From: Pseudomonas chlororaphis
GTDB taxonomy: Bacteria > Pseudomonadota > Gammaproteobacteria > Pseudomonadales > Pseudomonadaceae
Direction: 5' to 3'
NCBI RefSeq assembly: GCF_001921865.1
Contig: NZ_MSCT01000005.1
Location: 313,001 to 377,000 of the forward strand
DNA length: 64,000 nucleotides
Part shown: positions 51,157 to 60,302 of the stretch, piece after piece
Layout of the letters: each line of letters begins with the position of its first letter
How positions within the stretch are numbered: position 1 is the first letter of the stretch
Made by a program: the position numbers and the translations under genes
Notes under the pieces: generated by a model
What the model saw: only the letters and a program-made list of their open reading frames with translations
The model's database searches: none
What the model was told of the DNA's origin: nothing

Positions 51157-52743
51157 TCAATCGCGCATTTCGGTCTGGCGTTCGACGGGGTCGATCAGCA
51201 CCGCTTTCTGCTGGCGCACCAGCAGGTCAAGAATTTCGTCCTGGCGCTCGCCGAGGATCCCCGAGAAGCTGATGCCGCTGCTCTTGGTCGGGGCGAGCAT
51301 GGACACCCGGTACAGCTCCACGCTCAGCGGCGAGTCGATGGACATCGGGCCGCTGCCGTTGGCCGCCAGCTCGCCGCCGACCACGATCAGCGACACCTGG
51401 GCGTCGAACGGGTCGAGCTTGATGTCGCGGTCGGTGTCGGAAAGGTCCTTGATGTGGCCGTAGACCCCGGTCAGGCCGTTGGCCATGGCGACGTTTTCGT
51501 ACAGGCGGATGTTCACGCTGTTGCGGATGCGGATGCCGTGGCGCCGGTTGCTGATCACCTTGTTGCCCCACAGCAGGTTGTCGGCGCTCTCGTAGAGGGT
51601 GATGCCGTCGGTGTGGTTGCGGTAGATCTCGTTGTCGGCGATCACGTTGTTCACGCTGTTACGGTCGATCACCACGCCGGAGAGTTTGTTGTCGTAGCTG
51701 CGGTTGTTGAAGATGAAGCTGTCGTTCACTTCCCGGGAAATGATGATCCCGTGCTTCTTCTTGGTCCCGTACACGGTGTTGTCGGCGATGATCAGCCGGT
51801 GCGAACGGTCGTGGGGGTCGATGCCGTAGACGATGTTGTCCCGGTAGGTGTTGCCCTTGACCACGAAGTCGCGGGTTTCGTAGCAGTAGAAGCCGTACCA
51901 CATGTCCGAGAACTCGGAGCCGATGATCCAGCCGGTGGGTTCGGGGCGCTTGAGCACCTTGGCCATGTTCGGCGTGTACTGGGAAATACTCACGCCGTAG
52001 GATTTACTGTTGGCATAGCCGAAGCTGGCCATCTTGCTGTTGACGATGTAGGTCTCGGTGCCGCCCCAGGCCAGCAGGAACGGCCGGAATTCCTTGGGCG
52101 AATTGAACGTCGCCGGGCCGTTGTCCTTCTCGCGCCAGCCGGTGACCTTTGTATCGCGCACGAACAGCTGGCCGTCGTTGACCAGGAACGAGCCGCCTTC
52201 CTGGGACAGGCGCAGCTCCCGGGTCTGGCCGTCGATGTCGAGGATGCCCTTGCGCCCGACCACGATCGGCAGCCGCGCCAGGTACACGCCCGGCGAGGTT
52301 TCGCTGATGTACTGCTTGGGCAGCTTCTTCACCAGTTCCTTGAGGTTGACGTAACCGTCGTCGATGAAGATCGCCTGGGGAATGCCGTGCTGGCGCACCA
52401 CCCATTCGGCCATCTTGTTGTCGCCGCCGATAAAGTCCTTCAGCGCGTCTTCCTGCATCATGCGGCGCACGCTGATCTTGCCGGGCGTGCTGCGCACGAT
52501 CTTCGCCGCCACCGCTTCGGCGGTGTAGCCGGAGAGGTCGGGCAGTGTGGGCTTGGCCAGCTTCAGCTGTTCGGTCGGTGCGCTGCTGACGGTATAGGTC
52601 TTGGCCTGTTGCAGCTCCTTGGCCACGGTCGGCTGCTTGCCGGGCGCGGCGGCCGGTTCGACATTGGCGAAGGCGACGCCGCTGGCCAGCAGCAGCGCGC
52701 CGGCCAGCAGGCTGATCGAGCCTCTGTTTATCGGGCTATTCAT
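51157..52743 (-). CDS. algG: Poly(beta-D-mannuronate) C5-epimerase AlgG
   Basis: A 528-residue periplasmic epimerase converting mannuronate to guluronate residues within the polymer. The start at 52743 gives the signal peptide NRGSISLLAGALLLASGVAF. The right-handed beta-helix contains the catalytic DPHD motif in IVYGIDPHDRSHRLIIADNT, preceded by the YCYETRDFVVKGNTYRDN coil. The length is close to P. aeruginosa AlgG (543). AAGGGAG precedes the ATG. Confidence 0.96.
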   Translation of the reverse strand: MNSPINRGSISLLAGALLLASGVAFANVEPAAAPGKQPTVAKELQQAKTYTVSSAPTEQLKLAKPTLPDLSGYTAEAVAAKIVRSTPGKISVRRMMQEDALKDFIGGDNKMAEWVVRQHGIPQAIFIDDGYVNLKELVKKLPKQYISETSPGVYLARLPIVVGRKGILDIDGQTRELRLSQEGGSFLVNDGQLFVRDTKVTGWREKDNGPATFNSPKEFRPFLLAWGGTETYIVNSKMASFGYANSKSYGVSISQYTPNMAKVLKRPEPTGWIIGSEFSDMWYGFYCYETRDFVVKGNTYRDNIVYGIDPHDRSHRLIIADNTVYGTKKKHGIIISREVNDSFIFNNRSYDNKLSGVVIDRNSVNNVIADNEIYRNHTDGITLYESADNLLWGNKVISNRRHGIRIRNSVNIRLYENVAMANGLTGVYGHIKDLSDTDRDIKLDPFDAQVSLIVVGGELAANGSGPMSIDSPLSVELYRVSMLAPTKSSGISFSGILGERQDEILDLLVRQQKAVLIDPVERQTEMRD

Positions 52744-52769
52744 CTCGGGCACTCCCTTGGCGGCTCGCA

Positions 52770-54422
52770 TCAGAAGCGCCAGATCACGTCGATGAAGGCG
52801 CGGTGCATGTACGAGTCGACGTTCTTGCCGTAGGCATCGCCGGGCTTGAACACGCCGCCACGGAAACGCACCAGGGCCGACGGCTCGTCGATCGACTGGC
52901 TGAGCGCGGCCGGCAGCAAGCCTTGCTTGAAGTACTTGGTGACCACCAGGTCCATCTCCTGGCCGAGGTCTTTGTTGCCGTCTTCCAGGGGCAGGGACGA
53001 GCTGGAGAGCAGGGCGCCGGTGGCGTCGTCGTAGTTGTTCTCGACGGCGTTGATGCCGTTGCTGCCCACCGGCTTGTTGCCGTCCACGCGCCAGAACTTG
53101 TGGTAGATCAGGCTGGCGTCGTATTCGTCGTTGAGCATCCAGGAACCGAACAGGGTGGCGGTCTGCATGTTGTTCATTTCGCCGCGGAAGGCTTCGCCGA
53201 AGCGGTGCACCCGCGAGCGGGTCCCGGTGTAGTTCGAGCGGTTGCTTTCCAGGCCGTTCTGTTCGTAGTCGCCGCTGGCCCGGGCATAGGCCGCGCCGAC
53301 CTGCCAGTTCGGGTCCAGGCGCAGGCGCACGCCGAGGTCGGTGGCCCAGCCGTCGAGGTTCTCGCCGCTCTTGGCCTGGGCCGGGCGGGTGCCGTCGGCG
53401 TTCAGTGCGTTGACCTTGTCGCGGTCGCCGCTCATGCCGGTGACGCTGGCCCAGTAGTTCACTGTGTTGGTGTTGCGCCAGTTGTAGGCGTCGCTGTTGG
53501 CTTCCAGGCCGAGCCAGGTCAGGTCGCCGTTCTGGCGCTTGTCCAGGGAGTCGGTGGCTTCGCCCGGAACCGGGTAGTCGAGCTTGCCGTCGTCATGGCT
53601 GTGGTGGGCGCGGATCCCGGCCCAATGCCCGGGAGTCCACTGGTAGGCCACGTCGCCGTAGACGTGCAGGCGGTCCTTGTCTTGCGGCGACAGTTCCTTG
53701 AGGTCGGTGCGGTATTCGCTGAAGCGTTCGGCGAGGCCGAGGTTGGCGCGCAACAGGGTGGTGTCGAAGGTCCAGTTGAGGGCTTCGATATTGGTGTCGC
53801 GCCATTGGCCGTCGTCGTTGCGCAGGCGCTGGCGGCCGAATTTCAACTGCTCGCCCGGGTAGGGGGTGAAACCGCCGTAGCCGATCCAGAACTCGCGCAG
53901 CGCCAGGTAGTTCTTCTTGCTTTCGCGGTCGCTGTTGTTGCTGCTTTCGGTGCTGGTGCCATCGGCCTGTTGCAGGGTGTCGGTCTCGATGATGTCGGTG
54001 GAGGTCACTGCCTGGCCCATGGCGTAGGCGCTCCAGTTGCCGCTCTCGCCGTAGACCCAGGGGCGCAGGTCGAGGCCGACGCCGTTGACGTCGCCGCCGC
54101 CCATCGTGCCGAGGTCGCGGTCGTCTTCGGACTGGCCGGTGATCTTCACTTCCAGGCCGAAGTTCTTGGTCTCGGTCACGGCCGCCAGCGTCGGGTTGGA
54201 CCAGACCAGAACAAACCCCAGGGCCACCCCCAGTTTCGACAGGCTGAACAGTTTCCCTGTAGCCGCTGCCGCAGGCTGCGCACGGGCGCGCAGCGGCCGC
54301 AATCCAGGCGCCCGGGAAGTATCAGGCATACCGCGTGCGCAGGTCTGTCGAGCGCTGCGCGCTCGTTCGCAGCCTGCGGCAGCGGCTACAAGAGCGGCGT
54401 TGTTGAGTGGAGTGAACTTCAT
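52770..54422 (-). CDS. algE: Alginate outer-membrane porin AlgE with an in-frame REPIN near its N-terminus
   Basis: A 550-residue 18-strand barrel through which alginate leaves the cell. Family text includes [60 protein letters not shown] and the terminal [11 protein letters not shown]. The ATG overlaps the algK stop (ATGA). Codons 1-11 ([11 protein letters not shown]) are followed by about 45 residues translated from a complete REPIN ([15 protein letters not shown]... AQPAAAATG), and only then by the signal-peptide core ([20 protein letters not shown]). No plausible later start exists. The insertion keeps the frame, so the protein is probably still made, with an unusually long n-region. Confidence 0.92.
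   Translation of the reverse strand: MKFTPLNNAALVAAAAGCERARSARQTCARGMPDTSRAPGLRPLRARAQPAAAATGKLFSLSKLGVALGFVLVWSNPTLAAVTETKNFGLEVKITGQSEDDRDLGTMGGGDVNGVGLDLRPWVYGESGNWSAYAMGQAVTSTDIIETDTLQQADGTSTESSNNSDRESKKNYLALREFWIGYGGFTPYPGEQLKFGRQRLRNDDGQWRDTNIEALNWTFDTTLLRANLGLAERFSEYRTDLKELSPQDKDRLHVYGDVAYQWTPGHWAGIRAHHSHDDGKLDYPVPGEATDSLDKRQNGDLTWLGLEANSDAYNWRNTNTVNYWASVTGMSGDRDKVNALNADGTRPAQAKSGENLDGWATDLGVRLRLDPNWQVGAAYARASGDYEQNGLESNRSNYTGTRSRVHRFGEAFRGEMNNMQTATLFGSWMLNDEYDASLIYHKFWRVDGNKPVGSNGINAVENNYDDATGALLSSSSLPLEDGNKDLGQEMDLVVTKYFKQGLLPAALSQSIDEPSALVRFRGGVFKPGDAYGKNVDSYMHRAFIDVIWRF
54258..54390. repeat. REPIN inside the algE coding sequence
   Basis: TGTAGCCGCTGCCGCAGGCT and its inverted copy CGCAGCCTGCGGCAGCGGCT form the ends of a 133-bp doublet. 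It lies entirely within the first ~56 codons of algE and adds no stop codon. Confidence 0.92.
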
Positions 54423-55957
54423 AGGGATTCCTCACCGTCTTCTTCCTGCAGCGCGTGCAGTTCCAGGGTGTTCTGGCTCAAGGCGCCACGCACGGCCTGC
54501 TCCTGTTGCAGCAGGCGTTGGGCCTCGGCGCGCTGGGCAGGCGGCAGTTGGGCGTCGAGTTGTTGCGCGAGCTCGTTGGCTTGCGGGGTGTCCTGGGTCT
54601 TGGCCAGCTGGCTGAAGACATAGGCATTGAGCGGATCGGGCTTGGTGCCCTTGCCCTGGGAGAACAGCTGGGCAATGGCGAAGTCGGCGCTGTTCTGGCC
54701 GTTGCGCGCGGCGGTCAGCAGGTGGTCCAGGGCCTTTTGCGGGTAGACCTGGCCCAGGTAGCCGCGGCGGTAGATCTGGCCGAGGTAGTAGTCGGCGGCG
54801 ACTTCCTTGCCCTGGGCCTGCTTGAAGTGTTGCTCGGCGACCTTGGCGTCGGCCGGGACCAGCTTGCCTTCGTAGTAGAGCTTGCCCAGCAGCAGTTCGG
54901 CGCGGGGCTGGTCGGCGGCGCGGCCGTTGTCCAGGTACTGCATCATCTTGTCGACGTCGCCCAGTTCCGGGAAGTCGTAGAGCAGTTGCGCCAGGGTGAC
55001 CCAGGAGGCCGGGTAGCCGGGGGCGATCGGTTCCAGCAGCGCCTGGGCGGTTTTTTCGTCGGTCTGGCCCAGGCTGGCATCGCCCAGTACCCGGGCCACG
55101 CTGTCGACCCGCTGGGCGCCGATGGCGCCGCGGGCGTAGCCGTCTTGCAACTGCTTGATCAGCGCCGCCTGTTGTTCCGGCTGGGCGCGTTTCTGGTAGA
55201 CGGTGGCGAGTTCGACGTAGCAGATGTCGGTGACGTTGAGCGCCGCCTTGCAGATGCGTTCGACCTCGGCCAGGTGCTGGTCGTAGGTGCCCTGGGTGCG
55301 GTACAGCAGCACCTGGGCTAGACCTGCCTCGGGGTAGCCGGCGCTGCGCCATTGGCTGATCTGCTGCTGCGCGTCGATGTTGGGGAAGCTCTGCGGGTAT
55401 TGCAGGTAGAGCATCGCCAGGGGAATCAGGGTGTTGCCTTCGCCGTTGGCGAAAGCCTTTTTCAGCAGGCCTTCGGCTTCGTGGTGTTCGGCCTCGGTGG
55501 AGCCGGGCTTGGCCACCAGCAGGCGGCCCAGGCGTGCCTGGGCCCGCGGCGAGGTATCGGCCGCGGCGCGGTAGGTGGCCTCGGCCTCCCTGATTTTCGC
55601 CGGGTCGCGGGTCTCCATCTGGATATCGGCCAGGCCGACCTGGGCCTCGCTGTAGCCCAGGTCCGCCAGTTGGCGGTAGTTCTGTTCGGCAAGCACGGTG
55701 TCGCCGCGCTTCAGCGCTTCGTTGGCCAGGCGCTGGTCGGGCAGGCCGGCGCAGCCGGCCAGGGCGATGGCGGCCGCCAGGGGCAACAGCAACGCCGAAC
55801 CCTGTAGCCGCTGCCGCAGGCTGCGCTCGGCCGCGTAGCGGACGTTATCCGCAGCACTCGGTGTTTCTGAACCAACGCGTTGCCCGCCTTTGCGAGCGCT
55901 GCGCACTCGATCGCAGCCTGCGGCAGCGGCTACAGAGGTATGTGTAGGCACTGTCAT
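54419..55957 (-). CDS. algK: Alginate export lipoprotein AlgK with an in-frame REPIN near its N-terminus
   Basis: A 512-residue outer-membrane lipoprotein with Sel1/TPR-like repeats ([14 protein letters not shown] start, then [40 protein letters not shown]) that scaffolds the AlgE-AlgX export complex. The ATG at 55957 starts MTVPTHTS. Residues ~8-53 are then encoded by a complete REPIN, before the signal core [20 protein letters not shown] with lipobox LAGC (Cys69). P. aeruginosa AlgK is about 475 residues with a short n-region. No internal start with a ribosome site is visible after the repeat. The stop overlaps the algE start. Confidence 0.92.
   Translation of the reverse strand: MTVPTHTSVAAAAGCDRVRSARKGGQRVGSETPSAADNVRYAAERSLRQRLQGSALLLPLAAAIALAGCAGLPDQRLANEALKRGDTVLAEQNYRQLADLGYSEAQVGLADIQMETRDPAKIREAEATYRAAADTSPRAQARLGRLLVAKPGSTEAEHHEAEGLLKKAFANGEGNTLIPLAMLYLQYPQSFPNIDAQQQISQWRSAGYPEAGLAQVLLYRTQGTYDQHLAEVERICKAALNVTDICYVELATVYQKRAQPEQQAALIKQLQDGYARGAIGAQRVDSVARVLGDASLGQTDEKTAQALLEPIAPGYPASWVTLAQLLYDFPELGDVDKMMQYLDNGRAADQPRAELLLGKLYYEGKLVPADAKVAEQHFKQAQGKEVAADYYLGQIYRRGYLGQVYPQKALDHLLTAARNGQNSADFAIAQLFSQGKGTKPDPLNAYVFSQLAKTQDTPQANELAQQLDAQLPPAQRAEAQRLLQQEQAVRGALSQNTLELHALQEEDGEESL
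55803..55934. repeat. REPIN inside the algK coding sequence
   Basis: TGTAGCCGCTGCCGCAGGCT and the inverted CGCAGCCTGCGGCAGCGGCT bound a 132-bp doublet between codon ~8 and the signal-peptide core of algK. The right-hand unit is read in a different frame from the one in algE, yet no stop is met. Confidence 0.92.
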
Positions 55958-55959
55958 GG

Positions 55960-57129
55960 TTACAGACCCGCAGCCATGGCTTTGTCGATCAGCCAGTTCA
56001 CCGACGGGCCGCGGTCGCTGGCGACTTCCACCGGGCGCCCGGCGAAGGCGCTGCTCAGGGGGACGTCGGGCTTGATCTGCACGCGGATGTCCGAAGACAG
56101 GTCGCTGCCGTTGAGGCTGGTGCTGCTGACGATGGTGCCGCTGCGCACGTCGTCTTCGCCGGCGATCTGGAAGCTGACCTTGGTCCCCGGACGCACGTCG
56201 GCGAACTGGCGATAGGAGAAGCGCGCTTCGATATTGGCCTGGCTGTTACGCGGGACCAGTTGGAAAATCACGTCGCCCTTGCTGGCGTACTGGCCGTCGG
56301 CAACCATCTGCTGGGCCACGGTGCAGTCGCAGGGCGAGGTCAGGGTGCCGGTCATCTGCTTGCCGAACAGCTCCTCGACCTTGGCCGGTTGCAGCTGGTC
56401 TTCGTTCAGGTGGCCCTTGAGCACGTCGAGCATGCTGGTGCTGAAGGTCGCCAGCGGAGCGCCCTTGGCTGCTACGCCGTCGGCCTGGATCAGGCTCTGC
56501 ACAGTGCCGTCGCGGGGCATGGTGACGTTCATCCCCGGTGCGGCCACCAGGCCGGCCTGGGCATGGCTGACGAAGTACATGCCGTACACCGACTTGAGGA
56601 TGAAACCGAAGGCCGCCAGGCCAACGATGAAGATCCCGGCGCTGAAGGTCACCGCGCGCAGGCGGCCCAGGGCGCTCATGCCGTGGCCGGCGTCCTTGGT
56701 CTTGCGCGCCTTGGTGAAGTTGTCGCGCTGCAGGGTGGCGAGCACGTCGCCCATGGTCACGATGTCGCCGGCCAGGTGCGAGGTGATCAGCTGGCGCAGG
56801 GTCGAGATGTCCTGGGGTTCGAGGTTCTGGAACTGGCAGCCGACGCGGCCTTGCTGGCGATCCACGGAACGCACTTGCAGCTCCACGTCCATGGCCAGCC
56901 CGAGGTTGTCGATGACGAATTGCAGGCGGCCCTTGTGCACGTCGCCGACCTTGATCGGCAGCTGCCCGCCGTTGAAGCTCAGGCCGCCGGCGGAAAGGTC
57001 GATGACCCGCGCTTCGACCGGGGTCCGGTCGGGGCCGAAGAAGCGCAGCTTGGCCGGGATTTTCACCCGGGCGTGTTGGCGCTGGGCTTCGGATTCATGC
57101 ACTACGTTGACGTTGACTGCGGTGTTCAT
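55960..57129 (-). CDS. alg44: Alginate biosynthesis c-di-GMP receptor Alg44
   Basis: A 389-residue inner-membrane protein partnering the Alg8 polymerase. The N-terminal PilZ domain has the c-di-GMP motifs RQHAR (RxxxR, residues ~17-21) and DLSAGG (DxSxxG, ~45-50). One transmembrane helix follows (AVTFSAGIFIVGLAAFGFIL), then a periplasmic HlyD-like region (CDCTVAQQMVADGQYASKGD). c-di-GMP binding here activates polymerisation. The stop is 2 bp before the algK start. Confidence 0.96.
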   Translation of the reverse strand: MNTAVNVNVVHESEAQRQHARVKIPAKLRFFGPDRTPVEARVIDLSAGGLSFNGGQLPIKVGDVHKGRLQFVIDNLGLAMDVELQVRSVDRQQGRVGCQFQNLEPQDISTLRQLITSHLAGDIVTMGDVLATLQRDNFTKARKTKDAGHGMSALGRLRAVTFSAGIFIVGLAAFGFILKSVYGMYFVSHAQAGLVAAPGMNVTMPRDGTVQSLIQADGVAAKGAPLATFSTSMLDVLKGHLNEDQLQPAKVEELFGKQMTGTLTSPCDCTVAQQMVADGQYASKGDVIFQLVPRNSQANIEARFSYRQFADVRPGTKVSFQIAGEDDVRSGTIVSSTSLNGSDLSSDIRVQIKPDVPLSSAFAGRPVEVASDRGPSVNWLIDKAMAAGL

Positions 57130-57164
57130 AGGGGCGGTTTCCTAGTTAATTCGGGCAAGGCGGG

Positions 57165-58646
57165 TCAGACCATCAGCAGCAAGGTGGCGACGAAAATGCT
57201 GCCGGCGGAGAAGGTCATGGTCCGAGACGACCAGGTGTTGAACCAACGCTGAAAGCTTTCGAGATCACGGGTCAGGGCAGTGGGCTGGCGGGTCCAGGAC
57301 TGTTGGTCGAGGCGGAAGAACACGTAGATCTTCACCAGCGCGCCGACGATCTGGTTGTAATAGAGAATCACTGGGTAGGCCGGGCCGATCCGGTGCCCCG
57401 AGCAGGACAGCAGCAGGGTCAGCAGCAGGCGGGTGATGCCGATCCACAGCAGGTACACCAGGATGAAGGCGGTGCCGTACTTGAAGCTGGCGATCAGGGC
57501 CACGGTCAGGCCCAGCAGGGAAGTCCACATCGATACGCGCTGGTCGAACAGCACCACGCTGGTGAACAACCCCAGGCGTTTCAGGCCCAGGCCCAGGGCC
57601 CGGGAGTTCTGCCGCAGGTTGTTGCCGTACCAGCGGAACATCAGCTTGCGGCTGGCCTTGATAAAGCTCTTTTCCGGCGGGTGCTCCACGGTGTTGATCG
57701 CCGCGTCGGGCACGTAGAAGGTGTCGTAGCCCAGGCGCATCAGGCTGAACCAGCTGGACTTGTCGTCGCCGGTGAGAAACTTGAAGCGGCCCAGGCGCCA
57801 GTGTTGCAGCGAGTCGCTTTCGACGTCGGCGATGAAGTCCGGGTTGGTGACCACGCTGGCGCGGAACACCGACATGCGCCCGGTCATGGTCAGCACGCGC
57901 TTGGACAGGGCCATGGAGCACATGTTGATGTGGCGCTGGGCGAAGCGCAGCTTGTGCCACTCGCTCATGATGTAGCCGCCGCGCACTTCGCAGAATTCGT
58001 TGGTGGTCAGGCCGCCGACATTGCCGAACAGCTGGAACCAGGGCACGGTCTTGCGCACTACGCCTTCGCCGAGCACGGTGTCGCCGTCGATCACCGCGAC
58101 CACAGCACGGTCGTCCGGCAGGTGGCGGGAGATGGCGCGGAAACCGAAGGCCAGGCCGTCGCGCTTGCCGGTGCCGGGGATACGCACGAAGTCGAGCTGG
58201 ACGTGGGCCGGCGGGTTCATTCGCGCCCAGAGGCTTTTCACCAGCAGCTCGTCGGACATCTCCACGATCGAGCAGACCACGGTGGTGGGGAAGCCGCAGT
58301 CGATGGCTTCGCGGATCACCGAGCCGTAGACCTGGGCGGTGGTCAGGGCGTCGATGCGGAAACTGGTGACCATCAGGTACACGTGGGACGGGTCGGCGGC
58401 CTTGCCCAGCTTGCGCACCTTGCGCCGCAGGTGCGGGTAGACCACGTAGAGAAACAGCATGCCGCGCACGAAATGCGTGGCGCCCATCGAGTAGCGCCAG
58501 ATGCCCACGGCGCCAATCAGGAAAATGAAGTCCTTCGATTCGGAGTCGAAGGTGGACGCGGGCAACGCCAGGGCGAGCCCCATCAGTAAACTCAAGAAAA
58601 ACAGCCAACCTGCGGCCTGGAGTAGGCCGTGCTTTAGCCTGTGCAT
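57165..58646 (-). CDS. alg8: Mannuronan synthase Alg8
   Basis: A 493-residue family 2 glycosyltransferase in the inner membrane that polymerises GDP-mannuronic acid. Two N-terminal helices lead into the GT2 domain with [20 protein letters not shown] (nucleotide-sugar Asp motif), [20 protein letters not shown], and the processive Q/RxxRW-like [20 protein letters not shown]-terminal helices follow. ATG 58646 (GGA 8 nt upstream) gives the P. aeruginosa length (494), and 58655 is an alternative. A 215-bp gap holding a REPIN separates it from algD. Confidence 0.95.
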   Translation of the reverse strand: MHRLKHGLLQAAGWLFFLSLLMGLALALPASTFDSESKDFIFLIGAVGIWRYSMGATHFVRGMLFLYVVYPHLRRKVRKLGKAADPSHVYLMVTSFRIDALTTAQVYGSVIREAIDCGFPTTVVCSIVEMSDELLVKSLWARMNPPAHVQLDFVRIPGTGKRDGLAFGFRAISRHLPDDRAVVAVIDGDTVLGEGVVRKTVPWFQLFGNVGGLTTNEFCEVRGGYIMSEWHKLRFAQRHINMCSMALSKRVLTMTGRMSVFRASVVTNPDFIADVESDSLQHWRLGRFKFLTGDDKSSWFSLMRLGYDTFYVPDAAINTVEHPPEKSFIKASRKLMFRWYGNNLRQNSRALGLGLKRLGLFTSVVLFDQRVSMWTSLLGLTVALIASFKYGTAFILVYLLWIGITRLLLTLLLSCSGHRIGPAYPVILYYNQIVGALVKIYVFFRLDQQSWTRQPTALTRDLESFQRWFNTWSSRTMTFSAGSIFVATLLLMV

Positions 58647-58733
58647 AATCTGCATCCGTCTCGAACTCGGGCGAGCCTGTGGGGTGGCCCGATGGGGTTA
58701 AGGCAGGCGAAAAGCCCAAGGAGACGCGATCCC

Positions 58734-58837
58734 TGTAGCCGCTGCCGAAGGCTGCGCAAGGTCCGAAGGACCTCCGGCGATTTCAAGCGCGTCGCGACCC
58801 CTTCGGGCTCGATCGCAGCCTGCGGCAGCGGCTACAG
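58734..58837. repeat. REPIN between algD and alg8
   Basis: TGTAGCCGCTGCCGAAGGCT and the inverted CGCAGCCTGCGGCAGCGGCT enclose a spacer with its own small palindrome (GGTCCGAAGGACC). It lies within the alg operon transcript and could stabilise upstream algD mRNA or lower alg8 expression. Confidence 0.9.
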
Positions 58838-58861
58838 GACGGGGTGTCCCCTGTACCGCTG

Positions 58862-60178
58862 TTACCAGCAGATCCCTTCGGTCCGGCCGCTTGCGCTGGT
58901 GGCCTTGGACATGAAGCCGACCAGGTCGATGACCTGTTTGCCGTGCGGGACTTCCTGGGCCAGGGCGCGGAACTTCTCGTCGCGGTTGCCGAGGATGATC
59001 ACGTCGCTGTTGTCGATCACCGAGTCGAAGTCCGAGTTGAGCAGGGACGAGACGTGGGGGATCTTCGACTCGATGTAATCCTTGTTGGCGCCGTGGACGC
59101 GGGCGTACTCGACGTTGCTGTCGTAGATGCTCAGGTCGAAGCCCTTGCCGATCAGCATTTCCGCCAGCTCCACCAGCGGGCTTTCGCGCAGGTCGTCGGT
59201 GCCGGCCTTGAAGCTCAGGCCGAGCAGGGCGACTTTGCGTTTGTCGTGGCTGGAGACGATGTCGAAGGCGTTCTGCACCTGGGACTCGTTGCTGCGCATC
59301 AGCGAGTTGAGCAGCGGTGCCTCGACGTCCAGGGAGCTGGCGCGGAAGGTCAGGGCGCGCACGTCCTTGGGCAGGCACGAACCGCCGAAGGCGAAGCCCG
59401 GGCGCATGTAGTACTGGGACAGGTTGAGGGTCTTGTCCTGGCAGACCACGTCCATCACTTCGCGGCCGTCGACGCCGACCGCCTTGGCGATGTTGCCGAT
59501 CTCGTTGGCGAAGGTGACCTTGGTGGCATGCCACACGTTGCAGGTGTACTTGATCATCTCGGCGACGGCGATGTCCTTGCGGATGACCGGCGCGTCGAGC
59601 TCTTCGTACAGTGATTGCAGGACGTCGCCCGAGGCCTTGTCGAACTCGCCGATCACGGTCATCGGCGGGAAGTCGTAGTCCTTGATCGCGGTGCTTTCGC
59701 GCAGGAACTCAGGGTTGACCGCGACGCCGAAATCGACGCCGGCCTTCTTGCCGGAGCAATCTTCGAGGATCGGGATCACCACATTGGCCACGGTGCCCGG
59801 CAACACGGTGCTGCGCACCACGATGGTGTGGCGGGACGTCTTGTCGCGCAGGACAAAACCGATCTCGCGGCACACCGCTTCGATGTAGTTGAGTTCCAGG
59901 TCGCCGTTCTTCTTGCTCGGCGTGCCGACGCAAATCATCGACAGGTCGGTGTCGCGAATGGCCTCGGCGAAGTTGGTGGTGCCGCGCAGGCGACCGGTTT
60001 GAATACCTTGTGCCAGAAGTTCGCCAAGACCCGGTTCGACGATGGGCGATTTACCCGCGTTGATCATGTCGATCTTGTCTTTGGCGACATCGACGCCAAC
60101 GACTTCATGGCCCCGTGCAGACAGGCAACCGGCACAGACTGCACCGACGTAACCCAAACCAAATATGCTGATGCGCAT
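58862..60178 (-). CDS. algD: GDP-mannose 6-dehydrogenase
   Basis: A 438-residue enzyme making GDP-mannuronic acid, the committed step of alginate synthesis. The NAD motif is ISIFGLGYVGAVCAGCLSAR. The catalytic Cys lies in PGFAFGGSCLPKDVRALTFR, and TVLPGTVANVVIPILE and NPEFLRESTAIKDYDFPPMT are also conserved. The start at 60178 gives MRISIFGLGYVG, as in P. aeruginosa AlgD (436). It is the first gene of the twelve-gene operon, behind a long AT-rich regulatory region. Confidence 0.97.
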   Translation of the reverse strand: MRISIFGLGYVGAVCAGCLSARGHEVVGVDVAKDKIDMINAGKSPIVEPGLGELLAQGIQTGRLRGTTNFAEAIRDTDLSMICVGTPSKKNGDLELNYIEAVCREIGFVLRDKTSRHTIVVRSTVLPGTVANVVIPILEDCSGKKAGVDFGVAVNPEFLRESTAIKDYDFPPMTVIGEFDKASGDVLQSLYEELDAPVIRKDIAVAEMIKYTCNVWHATKVTFANEIGNIAKAVGVDGREVMDVVCQDKTLNLSQYYMRPGFAFGGSCLPKDVRALTFRASSLDVEAPLLNSLMRSNESQVQNAFDIVSSHDKRKVALLGLSFKAGTDDLRESPLVELAEMLIGKGFDLSIYDSNVEYARVHGANKDYIESKIPHVSSLLNSDFDSVIDNSDVIILGNRDEKFRALAQEVPHGKQVIDLVGFMSKATSASGRTEGICW

Positions 60179-60273
60179 CGCATTTACCTCTGTGTTATTC
60201 ACGCCATTAGATGGCCGGAGTTAATGTTTGCCAGCTGTAATCATGCACTCGGAAGTTCAACGTGCAGACGTTG

Positions 60274-60302
60274 TAATCCCGTGTATAGGCAGACTAAGTT
60301 CC
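60274..60302 (-). promoter_or_regulatory. Candidate AlgU (sigma-22) promoter of algD
   Basis: On the minus strand GGAACTT is followed after 17 nt by GATTA, about 95 bp before the algD ATG. The -35 matches the AlgU/RpoE consensus (GAACTT), while the -10 is a poor match to TCnnA. A second GAACTT at 60253-60258 lacks a suitable -10. In P. aeruginosa algD is transcribed from an AlgU promoter with a GAACTT -35. Confidence 0.4.

Noticed and set aside
52803..54623. 606-codon plus-strand frame opposite algE
   Set aside because: Low-complexity Val/Gly/Ala sequence. algE on the other strand matches the porin family along its length.
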